64,000 nucleotides of DNA, from contig CAVKRN010000005.1 in NCBI GenBank assembly GCA_963658695.1, positions 1 to 64,000 of the forward strand, read 5' to 3'. The position numbers and the translations under genes are program-made. Under the pieces are notes generated by a model. It saw only the letters and a program-made list of their open reading frames with translations, was not told where the DNA came from and did not search any database. This document shows, one piece after another, positions 43,689-52,139 of the stretch. The stretch is from CAG-791 sp963658695. GTDB lineage: Bacteria; Bacillota; Clostridia; Lachnospirales; Lachnospiraceae. The stretch's first letter is position 1. Each line of letters starts with the position of its first letter.

Positions 43689-45239
43689 CTATTCCGTAAT
43701 TCCAAGGAAGCATTCCACCTCATGCAGCATCGCTGCCGTGTCCTTGTCACAAACGGTCTTATGCCGGATTTCGGCATCCCGAAGGCCGGAAACCGCCTTC
43801 GGTACAGCAACACCGCTGACCTCAGAAAGTGCATCTGCAAGCTCCAGATCCGGAAGATCATGCGGCTTTCCCAGTGCCTCCATCACCGCCGACTCAAACT
43901 TAAACGGAGAGGCCGTAGACACAATGACCGTTCGCGTTGCATCCCCGGTCTGCTTTTGATACTTGCCGTAAACCGCCGAGGCAACTGCCGTGTGCGGATC
44001 AATGACATAGGCATCCTCTTCAAACCGTCTGCGAATTTCCTCTGCAGTCTCCTCCTCCGAAGCCCATCCGCCGTAAAAGACATCAAGGTTCTCTCGCATG
44101 GCTGCAGTGATCTCGTATTTGCCCTGCTCCGAAAGATTCTGCATATAGCCGGCATCCGCCGTCGCATCATCTCCTGCAATGTGATAAATCAAACGCTCCA
44201 GATTGGAAGAGATCAAGATATCCATGGAAGGAGATGTCGTCAGGATAAATTCGCGGTTCCTGTCGTAAATTCCCGTCTCAAAAAAGTCGAACAGCACCTT
44301 ATTGGAATTGGACGCACAGATCAGCTTGTGTACCGGAACTCCCAGCTGCATCGCATAGAAGCCTGCAAGAATATTGCCAAAGTTTCCGGTCGGAACCACA
44401 AAATTCACCGCCTCACCGGCCGAAATGCCGGCATCTGCTGCTACACCGCCGCGAATGCTCTCCGGCTTTCCGGCGTTTGCTGCCGCTCCAAGGAGTCTTG
44501 TATACGCCCAGACGTAATAAGCAATCTGCGGCACAAGACGTCCGATGTTGATGGAGTTAGCAGACGAGAACTGATACCCTGCTGCCGCAAGCTTCTCTTT
44601 TTCTGCGGGGTCTGTGAAGATTTTCTTTACCCCGCTCTGGGCATCGTCGAAGTTCCCGCGGATACCGATGACGCAGGTGTTGTCTCCCTGCTGTGTCACC
44701 ATCTGCCGCTCCTGGATGGAAGAAACGCCGTCCTTGGGATAAAAGACCACGATTTTCGTTCCGGGAACATCGGCAAAGCCGGCAAGCGCAGCCTTTCCGG
44801 TGTCGCCGGAGGTGGCTGTTAAAATGACAATTTGCTTATCCTCGTTGTTCTTTCTGGCTGCTGTAATCATCAGATGCGGCAGAATCGACAAAGCCATATC
44901 CTTAAATGCAATTGTTGCGCCGTGGAACAGCTCCATATATTCTGCGCCGCCGGCCGCATGGAAGGGAGCAATGGCCTTTGTATCAAACTTCTCATCGTAG
45001 GCTGCATCAATGCATCCGCGAAGCTCTTCCTCCGTATAATCCGTAAGAAACAGCTTCATGACCTCATAAGCAACCTCCTTATAGGTTTTACCTGCCAGCT
45101 CCTCCAAAGTTACATCCAGCTTCGGAAGACTGGTCGGGACAAACAAGCCGCCATCGTCCGAGAGTCCCTTCAAAATCGCCTGTGATGCCGTAATCGGCGT
45201 GCTGTCACTTCTGGTGCTGCGATACATAATTTTTTCCAT
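43689..45239 (-). CDS. thrC: threonine synthase
   Basis: This PLP enzyme converts O-phosphohomoserine to threonine. The 516-residue protein has the long-form N-terminal domain MYRSTRSDSTPITASQAI, the PLP lysine in HGATIAFKDMALS and the phosphate loop SGDTGKAAL. Between rnfD and aminopeptidase P it has no other threonine-pathway genes. AAGGAAG precedes the ATG. Confidence 0.96.
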   Translation of the reverse strand: MEKIMYRSTRSDSTPITASQAILKGLSDDGGLFVPTSLPKLDVTLEELAGKTYKEVAYEVMKLFLTDYTEEELRGCIDAAYDEKFDTKAIAPFHAAGGAEYMELFHGATIAFKDMALSILPHLMITAARKNNEDKQIVILTATSGDTGKAALAGFADVPGTKIVVFYPKDGVSSIQERQMVTQQGDNTCVIGIRGNFDDAQSGVKKIFTDPAEKEKLAAAGYQFSSANSINIGRLVPQIAYYVWAYTRLLGAAANAGKPESIRGGVAADAGISAGEAVNFVVPTGNFGNILAGFYAMQLGVPVHKLICASNSNKVLFDFFETGIYDRNREFILTTSPSMDILISSNLERLIYHIAGDDATADAGYMQNLSEQGKYEITAAMRENLDVFYGGWASEEETAEEIRRRFEEDAYVIDPHTAVASAVYGKYQKQTGDATRTVIVSTASPFKFESAVMEALGKPHDLPDLELADALSEVSGVAVPKAVSGLRDAEIRHKTVCDKDTAAMLHEVECFLGITE

Positions 45240-45299
45240 CGTTCTTCCTTTCTGCCGCGCAGTTATGGTCGCGTTTCGTCACTCATTGCGCTTTCTTTA

Positions 45300-45328
45300 G
45301 GAAAACGCTGATTAAAACAGCATTTCCT
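45300..45328. repeat. GGAAA-GCTGATT palindromic repeat, copy 2
   Basis: The copy GGAAAACGCTG ... CAGCATTTCC lies between the rnfD stop and thrC start and is closely related to 38615-38643 and 53573-53600. Confidence 0.6.
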
Positions 45329-45360
45329 TGGAAAACCTCAACGTGGTTAACAGCTGTATT

Positions 45361-46710
45361 TCACTTCTTCTCTTCCTTCCGGGACGCCTCTGCCTCCGCA
45401 TAAGCTTCCCGAAGGAGCGTATCATCTCCGGTATATCTTGCCGTTTCAAGGCCTCTTGCTTCCTTCTCGATGATTTCCTGGAACTTGCGGAATTCTTCAT
45501 CGATCTGCTCGTTGGTCATCTCCGTAGCAAGAATTGTCGTCCGGGGCTTCTCCGCCTCTTCTTGAACCGTCTTCTGATCGGTTTTCGAATCCGCTTTCAG
45601 CACCGATTTCCATGCAGTCTTTTGCTTTGTTTGTGCCTCCGTCTGCAGCGCCTTCCCCATCTTCGTCCTGATCCGGGATTCGACGGGCTTTGCCGGCTTC
45701 CGAGGTGTCACTGCTTCTTCCGGAGCAGGTGATGCCGGTTTTCTGCGCTTGCCTCTGCTCTCCTTTATGACCCACTTTTTCGCTGTTGTGCCAAAGGGCT
45801 TCGGCGCCAGCTTTTTATCCAGAAGCGGCCGAAGAAGATTTACAACAAGCAGGGCATAGACAACGCCGTCCTCGTACAGACCAAGCTTTCGAAAAACAAA
45901 AGTAAAGCCGCCAAGCAGAACCCCATACAGGATTCTGGCTGACCTGGACACCGGCGTCGTGGTGAAATCCTCCGCCATAATAAAAATGGTGAAAAGAAAG
46001 CTCCCGCCGCACAGCTGAATCGCGAGGGTATACGATGACAGTCCATATCGTCCAATCAGCACATAGCATACCGAAAAGGAGGCCATCGCCGCAAGCGGAA
46101 TGGAAAGATCCAAAAGCCCTGCCAGAAACAGTATCACCACTGCAGCCAAAACGGCAAGTGCAGAGGATGTTCCAATGCAACCGGGGACACTTCCTGTCAG
46201 CATATCCCAAAGGCTCGGCGTTTCTCCGCTTTGCAGAAGCTCCAGCGGCGGAAGTGTCGCATACGCCGGTGTTGTCAGATCCGTCATCATCTCGCGGCAC
46301 AGAAGCAACAATACGCATTTTCCGGCCATGGCCGGGTTGAAAAGATTTTTGCCCAGGCCGCCAAAGGCGTGCTTAAAAAGCACAATCGCAAGTCCGGAAA
46401 GCGCCGCCCCCGCCCAAAGAGGAGCTCTTGGCGGAAGAATGAGTCCCCCGATCAATCCCGTCACCACACAGGAATAGTCCATAACGGAGGATGTCCTGCT
46501 GTGCCAGATCCAGCCGCAGACAAGCTCGCTTGCGATGGCTGTTCCCACTGCCGTCCCTATCAAAAGAGCCGCATGAAAGCCGTATCGGTAAATGCCAAAT
46601 CCTGCGCAAGGCAGCAAGGCCAGCAAGGCCAGATACATCAGATCTCCGGTCGTGATTCTGGTTCGCACAAAAGGCGCCGCCCCGAAGGCTTTGTAGGTCC
46701 TGCTCTTCAT
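45361..46710 (-). CDS. rnfD: RnfD-like electron transport complex subunit, divergent
   Basis: RnfD is a membrane subunit of the Na+/H+-translocating ferredoxin:NAD oxidoreductase, carrying covalent FMN. The protein has about eight membrane helices in residues 25-295 and the conserved GGLGKNLFNPAM (117-128) and MAEDFTTTP (245-253). Two motifs are unusual: the region corresponding to the FMN-attachment GAT reads AYATLPP (149-155), and GCIGETS reads GCIGTSS (177-183). A charged cytoplasmic tail of about 150 residues follows, which the family does not normally have. The start overlaps the rnfC stop by 4 bp. rnfG, E, A and B are absent here. Confidence 0.85.
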   Translation of the reverse strand: MKSRTYKAFGAAPFVRTRITTGDLMYLALLALLPCAGFGIYRYGFHAALLIGTAVGTAIASELVCGWIWHSRTSSVMDYSCVVTGLIGGLILPPRAPLWAGAALSGLAIVLFKHAFGGLGKNLFNPAMAGKCVLLLLCREMMTDLTTPAYATLPPLELLQSGETPSLWDMLTGSVPGCIGTSSALAVLAAVVILFLAGLLDLSIPLAAMASFSVCYVLIGRYGLSSYTLAIQLCGGSFLFTIFIMAEDFTTTPVSRSARILYGVLLGGFTFVFRKLGLYEDGVVYALLVVNLLRPLLDKKLAPKPFGTTAKKWVIKESRGKRRKPASPAPEEAVTPRKPAKPVESRIRTKMGKALQTEAQTKQKTAWKSVLKADSKTDQKTVQEEAEKPRTTILATEMTNEQIDEEFRKFQEIIEKEARGLETARYTGDDTLLREAYAEAEASRKEEKK

Positions 46711-48068
46711 GACTGGTACCTCCTAGCGTAATTTCCGGCCAGTGCCGTATTCTTCAGGCAGGCCTGCTTCATGGCGCCGATTTCCTCCGAAAGATTGATC
46801 TTGGCAGGGCACACATAGCTGCAGCATCCGCAGTCACAACACTCCAGCCCCGCATGCTCCACAAACGCCGGCTTATTGTCTGCGCGAACATCCCGGATCA
46901 GCTGCATCGGTACAATCCGGTTGGGACATACCTGTGTGCATCTGCGGCATCGAATGCAAGGCGTCTCCTTCTGCTCCTGCACGGTTCGCTTGGGAATGCA
47001 GATCAGTGAAGAAGAAAGCTTGGTGATCGGCGCATCCAAATTCTGAATCTCCGTCCCTGTCAGTGGCCCTCCCGCAAGAAAGAGAGTGTTGGTCTCCTTG
47101 GAAAAGCGTCGAAGCCCTCCCGCCTGTTCCAGAACATCGCGGTAAGTTTCTCCACAACGCACACGCAGATTGCAGGGGTGCGCTGCCGCCTGTCCGGACA
47201 CGGTGATGATTCTCGTAAACAAGGGCTCCTGCATCAAGACCGCCTGATTGATGGCAACCAGGGTCTCCGTATTGAGCACCATGCAGCCAATCTCATAGGG
47301 CAGCATTTTGGCATTCAGCGTTCGCCCCGTAATCGCGTGAATCAGCTGGCGCTCCGATCCCTGCGGGTATTTATCCCTGCACCGCTGCACATAAATACGC
47401 GGATTGTTGATCAAAAGCTCCCGAAGAAGCTGGTATCCCTCCCGATTGGATTCCGAAACCGCAATAATTCCTCTGGCCTTTGGGAAAATAGAAAGGCACA
47501 CAGCCAGTCCGCCGATGACCTTCCACGGATCCTCCAGAATGCGCCGGTAGTCTCCCGTCAGATACGGCTCACATTCCACACAGTTTGCAATCACCGTATT
47601 CACAGTGTTCTTATTGGCCGTCATCAGCTTGTAATGCGTAGGAAGGCCTGATCCGCCAAGTCCCACAATGCCGGCATCCCGAACGAGTGTCAGCAGCTGA
47701 TCGGCAGAGAGCCGGGAATAATCCAGATTCTCCGGATAATACCGTTCCCGGTAGGTTCCGTCATTACGAACGATAATGCATTCCTGCGCAACTCCCCGGA
47801 TGTCCGGAACCGTTTCGATTGCAACCACCTGTCCGGACACCGAAGAAAAAACGTGGGCCGACAGTTCCCCGTCCGCCCGCGCAATCATCTGTCCTGCACT
47901 GACATAATCACCAATATGTACCACAGGAACGGCCGGTGTACCAATGTGCTGCTGCAGCGGATAGAACAGCTCACTCTCTGGCGGCAGCACATTCTGGATC
48001 GCCTCGTTCCTTGTAAGTTCCTTTCCGGAATAAGGGTGTATTCCACCCACAAAGGTTAGTCTTGCCAT
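46707..48068 (-). CDS. rnfC: RnfC-like electron transport complex subunit
   Basis: RnfC is the soluble NADH-binding, iron-sulfur subunit of the Rnf complex. The 453-residue protein begins MARLTFVGGIHPYSGK, has the nucleotide-binding glycine loop GIVGLGGSGLPTH and two 4Fe-4S motifs, CIRCRRCTQVCP and CCDCGCCSYVCP. The open frame extends 10 codons upstream, but the ATG at 48068 has AGGAG 8 nt before it. That Shine-Dalgarno is inside a terminator-like hairpin (48073-48109). The gene is 62 bp downstream of the small HTH gene. Confidence 0.93.
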   Translation of the reverse strand: MARLTFVGGIHPYSGKELTRNEAIQNVLPPESELFYPLQQHIGTPAVPVVHIGDYVSAGQMIARADGELSAHVFSSVSGQVVAIETVPDIRGVAQECIIVRNDGTYRERYYPENLDYSRLSADQLLTLVRDAGIVGLGGSGLPTHYKLMTANKNTVNTVIANCVECEPYLTGDYRRILEDPWKVIGGLAVCLSIFPKARGIIAVSESNREGYQLLRELLINNPRIYVQRCRDKYPQGSERQLIHAITGRTLNAKMLPYEIGCMVLNTETLVAINQAVLMQEPLFTRIITVSGQAAAHPCNLRVRCGETYRDVLEQAGGLRRFSKETNTLFLAGGPLTGTEIQNLDAPITKLSSSLICIPKRTVQEQKETPCIRCRRCTQVCPNRIVPMQLIRDVRADNKPAFVEHAGLECCDCGCCSYVCPAKINLSEEIGAMKQACLKNTALAGNYARRYQS

Positions 48069-48072
48069 AAAA

Positions 48073-48109
48073 AATACTCCTGTCTGCCTTCGTGGCATAC
48101 AGGAGTATT
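48073..48109 (-). promoter_or_regulatory. hairpin burying the rnfC ribosome binding site
   Basis: An 11-bp perfect stem (48073-48083 with 48099-48109) encloses a second 4-bp stem (48085-48088 with 48094-48097) and is followed on the minus strand by a run of T directly before the rnfC ATG. The 3' arm contains the AGGAG of rnfC. It looks like a terminator for transcripts reading through from the HTH gene and would also hide the ribosome binding site. Confidence 0.75.
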
Positions 48110-48135
48110 ATATCTGTCTTACCCATTCTTCACCA
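48107..48135 (-). promoter_or_regulatory. candidate internal promoter of rnfCD
   Basis: A perfect -10 TATAAT (48107-48112) with a weak -35 TGGTGA (48130-48135, spacing 17, over the HTH stop codon) predicts a start near 48100. This transcript would begin after the 5' arm of the hairpin, leaving the ribosome binding site free. Confidence 0.5.
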
Positions 48136-48372
48136 GATGGAAGACGATCTCTTCTCAAAGAAATATTTGCCGATGTCTTCACTGGCAATTCCCAGCACCT
48201 CTGCCGACTTTGCCACATCAATGACGCTGAAGTTGCTCTTCCCCTGAAAGACCTTCGAAATGTAGTTGGAGCTGCGTCCAATGGCCTTTGCATACGCTCC
48301 CTCCGTCCCGAAATGCTCACGGATCGCTCCCCGAAGCTTTGCATAATCAAACACCGACTGACTTGGTTTCAT
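48130..48372 (-). CDS. small HTH protein (DUF739/Cro-like)
   Basis: This 80-residue protein contains a helix-turn-helix: YAKLRGAIREHFGTEGAYAK then GRSSNYISKVFQGK. It resembles small phage-type regulators of the XRE/DUF739 group. I chose the ATG at 48372 (MKPSQSVFDY), which follows GGGAAGAG; the frame extends to 48414. It is divergent from the HTH gene at 48615 and directly upstream of rnfCD. Its promoter region overlaps the first 19-bp operator. Confidence 0.75.
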   Translation of the reverse strand: MKPSQSVFDYAKLRGAIREHFGTEGAYAKAIGRSSNYISKVFQGKSNFSVIDVAKSAEVLGIASEDIGKYFFEKRSSSIW

Positions 48373-48409
48373 ACTCTTCCCATTCCCTTCCTGTGCTGCA
48401 TGTGTCTGG

Positions 48410-48437
48410 TACATCGATTTTTAAATAACCAGCCCAA
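48410..48437 (-). repeat. 28-bp intergenic repeat, copy 2
   Basis: It matches 6019-6046 at 26 of 28 positions and lies just upstream of the small HTH gene on the same strand. Confidence 0.6.
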
Positions 48438-48478
48438 CTAACCAGCCTTTTGCCCTGATTGCACATGTAAGCAAGTGC

Positions 48479-48507
48479 AGTATCAAGCATAGTTCACATA
48501 CTTTGAA
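48479..48507 (-). promoter_or_regulatory. promoter of the small HTH gene
   Basis: On the minus strand TTCAAA (48502-48507), 17 bp and GATACT (48479-48484) form a moderate promoter. The first operator (48491-48509) covers the -35 and spacer, so a bound repressor would block it. Confidence 0.55.
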
Positions 48508-48541
48508 CCGTCAATCACATCCGGTTCACACACTTTGAACC
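48491..48541. promoter_or_regulatory. two 19-bp palindromic operators between divergent HTH genes
   Basis: Operators 48491-48509 and 48523-48541 share the form GTTCACANACTTTGAACC, an inverted repeat GGTTCA-N7-TGAACC; the second is perfect at both ends. Their centres are 32 bp apart, three helical turns. The first overlaps the minus promoter and the second lies at the -35 region of the plus promoter (-10 TATAAT at 48563-48568). The layout is that of a CI/Cro-type switch. Confidence 0.75.
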
Positions 48542-48614
48542 AAAGATTTTCAGGCTGCAGTATATAATGGCCCATAATCTACTCTTTACGAGCAGAGGGC
48601 AAGGAGGTGCTGCA

Positions 48615-49127
48615 TTGGATTATCACGACAACAAGCTTTTCTCCCAGCGCCTTCGTTCCGAAATGAATCGGGTCGGCCTGGACGCTTCCACACTTGCAAA
48701 AGAGCTCGGTTTCTCCAAGGCCTCCGTCTCAAACTGGCTTAATCAAAAGCACGGTGCACAGTCCTATACACTGGAACGCCTTGCCAATTATTTCGGCGTC
48801 TCCCCGGCCTGGCTTGCCGGAACCATTAATGATCGTGCCATTTCTTCTGCGAGTTTACAGCATATCTCCGATGATCCAACCCATACAGTTGTTTCTTCCG
48901 CACCATGCTCCGGCGAGCATCTGCCGCCTGTGTTCAAGGAACATACTTCACAGGGCCCAGCAGTAAAAGAGCCGCTTCTGCAGCCCCAGTTCAATCCTTG
49001 GAGAGCCGCCAATCCACCCGCCATCACTGAGGGTGACCTCATGGTCATCAATACCTATCTGAATGCATCTGCCGATTCCAAAGAAGCCATTCAGTCCTTT
49101 GTTCTGTCTCTCCTAAAACATCGATAA
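48615..49127 (+). CDS. XRE-family HTH transcriptional regulator
   Basis: The probable start is a TTG at 48615, preceded by AGGAGG with 7 nt spacing, giving 170 residues beginning MDYHDNKLFSQRLRSEM. Residues ~8-65 are a classic XRE helix-turn-helix (TLAKELGFSKASVSNWLNQ, YTLERLANYFGVSPAWLAG). The C-terminal half is polar, with no peptidase or dimerisation domain I recognise; the last ~30 residues look helical. It probably represses itself and the opposing HTH gene through the two operators upstream. A plus-strand hairpin at 49212-49240 may terminate it. Confidence 0.82.
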   Translation: MDYHDNKLFSQRLRSEMNRVGLDASTLAKELGFSKASVSNWLNQKHGAQSYTLERLANYFGVSPAWLAGTINDRAISSASLQHISDDPTHTVVSSAPCSGEHLPPVFKEHTSQGPAVKEPLLQPQFNPWRAANPPAITEGDLMVINTYLNASADSKEAIQSFVLSLLKHR

Positions 49128-49247
49128 CCCATTCTTACGAAGCACTGTAGCACGTTGCAAAAGGTCAAATGTGATCGAACTGTGAAAATATCGTAACTAT
49201 TTAGCACCCGCATCTTAATTTTCCTTTGGAACATTAAGATAAGCAAA

Positions 49248-49286
49248 AAAGACACCCGCCCGGATAACTCCAGACTGGTGTCTTTC
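49248..49286 (-). terminator. terminator of rpsA
   Basis: The stem AAAGACACC (minus) pairs across to GGTGTCTTT, covering 49248-49257 and 49278-49286, followed by T on the minus strand. It ends the cmk-ispH-rpsA unit 33 bp after the rpsA stop. Confidence 0.8.
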
Positions 49287-49318
49287 ACTTTTATTGCTAA
49301 TAAATCGAAGAACTGAGT

Positions 49319-50503
49319 TTAGTTCTCTTCCTTCTGCTGAGCGATCATAGCGTCGATGTCAACGGTAACAGCCTCATCATCGCCATTTCCCTTTGTGGGA
49401 ACTACAATCTCATCTTCCTTCTCAGCATCCTTCTTAGCCTTCTCTTCCTCGTTCTTCAGAGCCTTCACGGAAAGAGAAATCTTGTTGTTCTCCGGATTGA
49501 AGTCAACAATCTTCGCAGTAACCTCATCGCCAACCTTCAGAACATCCGAAGGCTTCTCGATGTGCTCCTTAGAAATCTGAGAAACATGAAGCAAAGCATC
49601 AATGCCGGACTCCAGCTCAACAAATGCGCCGAAATCTGCCATACGAGCTACCTTTCCGGTAACAACCTTGCCTACAGCATACTTGTCCTCAGCGCCGATC
49701 CACGGATTCTCATCAGGGAACTTCAGAGAAAGCGCAATCTTGCGTCCGTTAATATCCTTTACAAGAACACGAAGCTTCTGGCCAACCTTGAAGACCTTCT
49801 TCGGGCTCTCAACACGGCCCCAGCTCATCTCGGAAATGTGGAGTAGTCCATCTGCACCGCCCAGATCCACGAATGCACCGAAGTCGGTAATATTCTTAAC
49901 CGTACCCTCTACAACATCACCAACCTGAAGAGACTCGAAGAGCTTTGCAGCTGCCTCTTCTCTCTTTGCAGTCAGAAGCTGCTTACGATCGCCGATGTAA
50001 CGGCGTCTTCTCGGATTGTACTCTGTAACAACGAACTCGATTTCCTGGCCAAGATACTTGGACAGATCCTTCTCATAGGTGTCGCTGACAAGAGAAGCCG
50101 GAATAAATACGCGGATTCCCTCAACTACAACGCAGATACCGCCGGACAGAACCTGAGAAACTTCGGCCTTCAGGACGGTCTTGTTCTCAAATGCATCCTC
50201 GATTACCTTGTTGCCGCGATCCAGAGCCAGTCTCTTATAAGAAAGAGCAACCGTACCCTCGCGGTCATCCACCTTCAGGACCTTCACATCCAGCTTATCG
50301 CCTACGCTAAGCTTTGTGGTCAGATCCAGAGAGTTGTCATTGGAATACTCCTGACGGGTCAGGATTCCATCGCTCTTGTATCCGATGTTAAGAACGGCTT
50401 CTTCCGGCTTAACATCAATGACGGAACCTTCGACCACCTCTCCATTATGAATTGTCTTAAATGATGCGTCGAGCATCTGTTCAAAAGTCTGTTCTTCTGA
50501 CAT
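49319..50503 (-). CDS. rpsA: 30S ribosomal protein S1
   Basis: This mRNA-binding ribosomal protein has 394 residues with four S1 OB-fold repeats, a length common in Firmicutes. The best repeats contain VGDVVEGTVKNITDFGAFVDLGG and VGKVVTGKVARMADFGAFVELES. The ATG at 50503 (MSEEQTFEQM) follows AGGAGG by 9 nt. It lies inside the 3' end of cmk-ispH, overlapping 23 bp, so translation is probably coupled. An acidic/Lys tail closes the protein. Confidence 0.95.
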   Translation of the reverse strand: MSEEQTFEQMLDASFKTIHNGEVVEGSVIDVKPEEAVLNIGYKSDGILTRQEYSNDNSLDLTTKLSVGDKLDVKVLKVDDREGTVALSYKRLALDRGNKVIEDAFENKTVLKAEVSQVLSGGICVVVEGIRVFIPASLVSDTYEKDLSKYLGQEIEFVVTEYNPRRRRYIGDRKQLLTAKREEAAAKLFESLQVGDVVEGTVKNITDFGAFVDLGGADGLLHISEMSWGRVESPKKVFKVGQKLRVLVKDINGRKIALSLKFPDENPWIGAEDKYAVGKVVTGKVARMADFGAFVELESGIDALLHVSQISKEHIEKPSDVLKVGDEVTAKIVDFNPENNKISLSVKALKNEEEKAKKDAEKEDEIVVPTKGNGDDEAVTVDIDAMIAQQKEEN

Positions 50504-52070
50504 TACTTTGAACCTCCTCAATAATATTTTTCGGGGTCGAAGCCCCAGCGGTGATTCCAATGATCTTCTCGTCTCCTGACAACGCAAGATCAAGATCCTC
50601 AACCGTCTGAATGAAATAGGTCTTCCGACATACAGCGCTGCAGATTTCATAAAGCTTGGCGGTGTTGGAAGAACCTCTTCCGCCGATCACAATCATGACA
50701 TCCGCCTGCTGCGCAATCCGGCGGGCCTCTGCCTGCCGCTCACTGGTAGCGTTGCAGATAGTCTCATTCGTCTCGATATTGTACCCTTTTAGCGCAATTA
50801 ACGCAACAATTTTTTCGAATTTTTCTGCATTAAATGTGGTCTGTGCTACAATGCAGACCGGCTTATCCGGATTCCCTTCGTAACTGCGCGCTTCTTCCTC
50901 AGTCTCAATGACCGTTGCCGGTGTGCTGCTCCAGCCAACCGTTCCTTCTGTCTCCGCATGGCCATGGTTGCCGATGATGACAATCTGCTTTCCGTCTGCA
51001 CTTGCCTTTTGAACAATTTCATGGATTTTCTTCACAAAGGTGCAGGTTGTATCCACCACCCTGGCAGTTCCTTTGTTCAGGATATCCCATGTGGGTTTGC
51101 TCACGCCATGGGAACGGATCACAATCGTTCCGCCGTCCTGCGCGATAGCCTCTTCTACACTGCCCAGAATCCCGACGCCTTTTTCCCGCAATTCCTCTAC
51201 CACCGTTTCATTGTGGATAATCGGGCCAAAGGTGTTGATCGGGCCGCTTCCCTTTTTCTCAATTTCCCGGTATACCGTATTGACTGCATTCTGTACACCA
51301 AAGCAAAAGCCTGCTGTTGCTGCCGTAATCACCTGAGGTCTGCCCAGCTTCTGTGCTGCAAGGTTCAGCACCGCTTCCGTCACCTGATCCGCAGTCATCT
51401 CCGTGGAATCGATAAGAACCGCATCCTCTGCCTGCCGCAGCGGCGACACTGCTCTTGTCATGTCCCGGTGATCACGCTGCTCGATGTCCGCCTTAATCTT
51501 CTCCAGATCCAGATCGTCCTTTGATTTATTAGCGCCGGCCCGGGCTGCTTTCTGGTTCTCAATGTAGCGGCGTCTCGCCCTTCCCTCTGCGCTGGCCGCA
51601 AGATATATCTTCACCTGTGCCGCAGGCAGGACTACCGTTCCGATGTCTCTGCCATCCATGACAACATTCCGCCTGGAAGCCAGTTCCTGCTGCAGCTGTA
51701 CAAGTCGAGTGCGAATCTGCGGCACTGCGGAAATGACACTGGCCATAGCGCTCACATCTTCGGTGCGAAGATAGGCGTTTACATTTTCTCCGTCCAGCAA
51801 AACAACCTGTTCTCCGTTTTCGTATGCAATTTCAATCTGAACGTCTGCACATAATCGCAGCGCTTCCTGCGCAAAGGCCGCTTTTTCTTCCGCGTTGTCC
51901 TCCGCCGGCTTCCTCAGTCCCTTTCGGAGTAAATACAAGGCCATTGCCCGGTACATAGCCCCGGTGTCCACATAGACAAATCCCAGCTGTGCTGCTGCCT
52001 TTTTGGCAACGGTACTCTTCCCGGCACCGGCCGGACCATCAATTGCGATGTTAAATGACGTATTCTCCAT
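50481..52070 (-). CDS. cmk-ispH: cytidylate kinase - HMBPP reductase fusion (Cmk-IspH)
   Basis: Two enzymes are joined. Residues 1-~240 are CMP kinase with the P-loop GPAGAGKST and DGRDIGTVV. Residues ~245-529 are IspH, the [4Fe-4S] enzyme making IPP and DMAPP, last step of the non-mevalonate pathway. The cluster cysteines are in AGFCFGVQNA (~256), VVDTTCTFV and NETICNATSE. Each domain keeps its active-site residues. I chose the ATG at 52070 (MENTSFNIAID) as the kinase start. The fusion and its junction with rpsA are known in Clostridia. Confidence 0.96.
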   Translation of the reverse strand: MENTSFNIAIDGPAGAGKSTVAKKAAAQLGFVYVDTGAMYRAMALYLLRKGLRKPAEDNAEEKAAFAQEALRLCADVQIEIAYENGEQVVLLDGENVNAYLRTEDVSAMASVISAVPQIRTRLVQLQQELASRRNVVMDGRDIGTVVLPAAQVKIYLAASAEGRARRRYIENQKAARAGANKSKDDLDLEKIKADIEQRDHRDMTRAVSPLRQAEDAVLIDSTEMTADQVTEAVLNLAAQKLGRPQVITAATAGFCFGVQNAVNTVYREIEKKGSGPINTFGPIIHNETVVEELREKGVGILGSVEEAIAQDGGTIVIRSHGVSKPTWDILNKGTARVVDTTCTFVKKIHEIVQKASADGKQIVIIGNHGHAETEGTVGWSSTPATVIETEEEARSYEGNPDKPVCIVAQTTFNAEKFEKIVALIALKGYNIETNETICNATSERQAEARRIAQQADVMIVIGGRGSSNTAKLYEICSAVCRKTYFIQTVEDLDLALSGDEKIIGITAGASTPKNIIEEVQSNVRRTDF

Positions 52071-52139
52071 CTTTTCTCCCCGTTTCAAGCTCCGCCTCAC
52101 TGCTTTGCAGCCAAACACTCTTTCCCTAACACAATAGCG

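Noticed and set aside
42508..43959. 483-codon plus-strand open frame
   Set aside because: It is opposite aminopeptidase P and thrC; no recognisable domains and no start signals.
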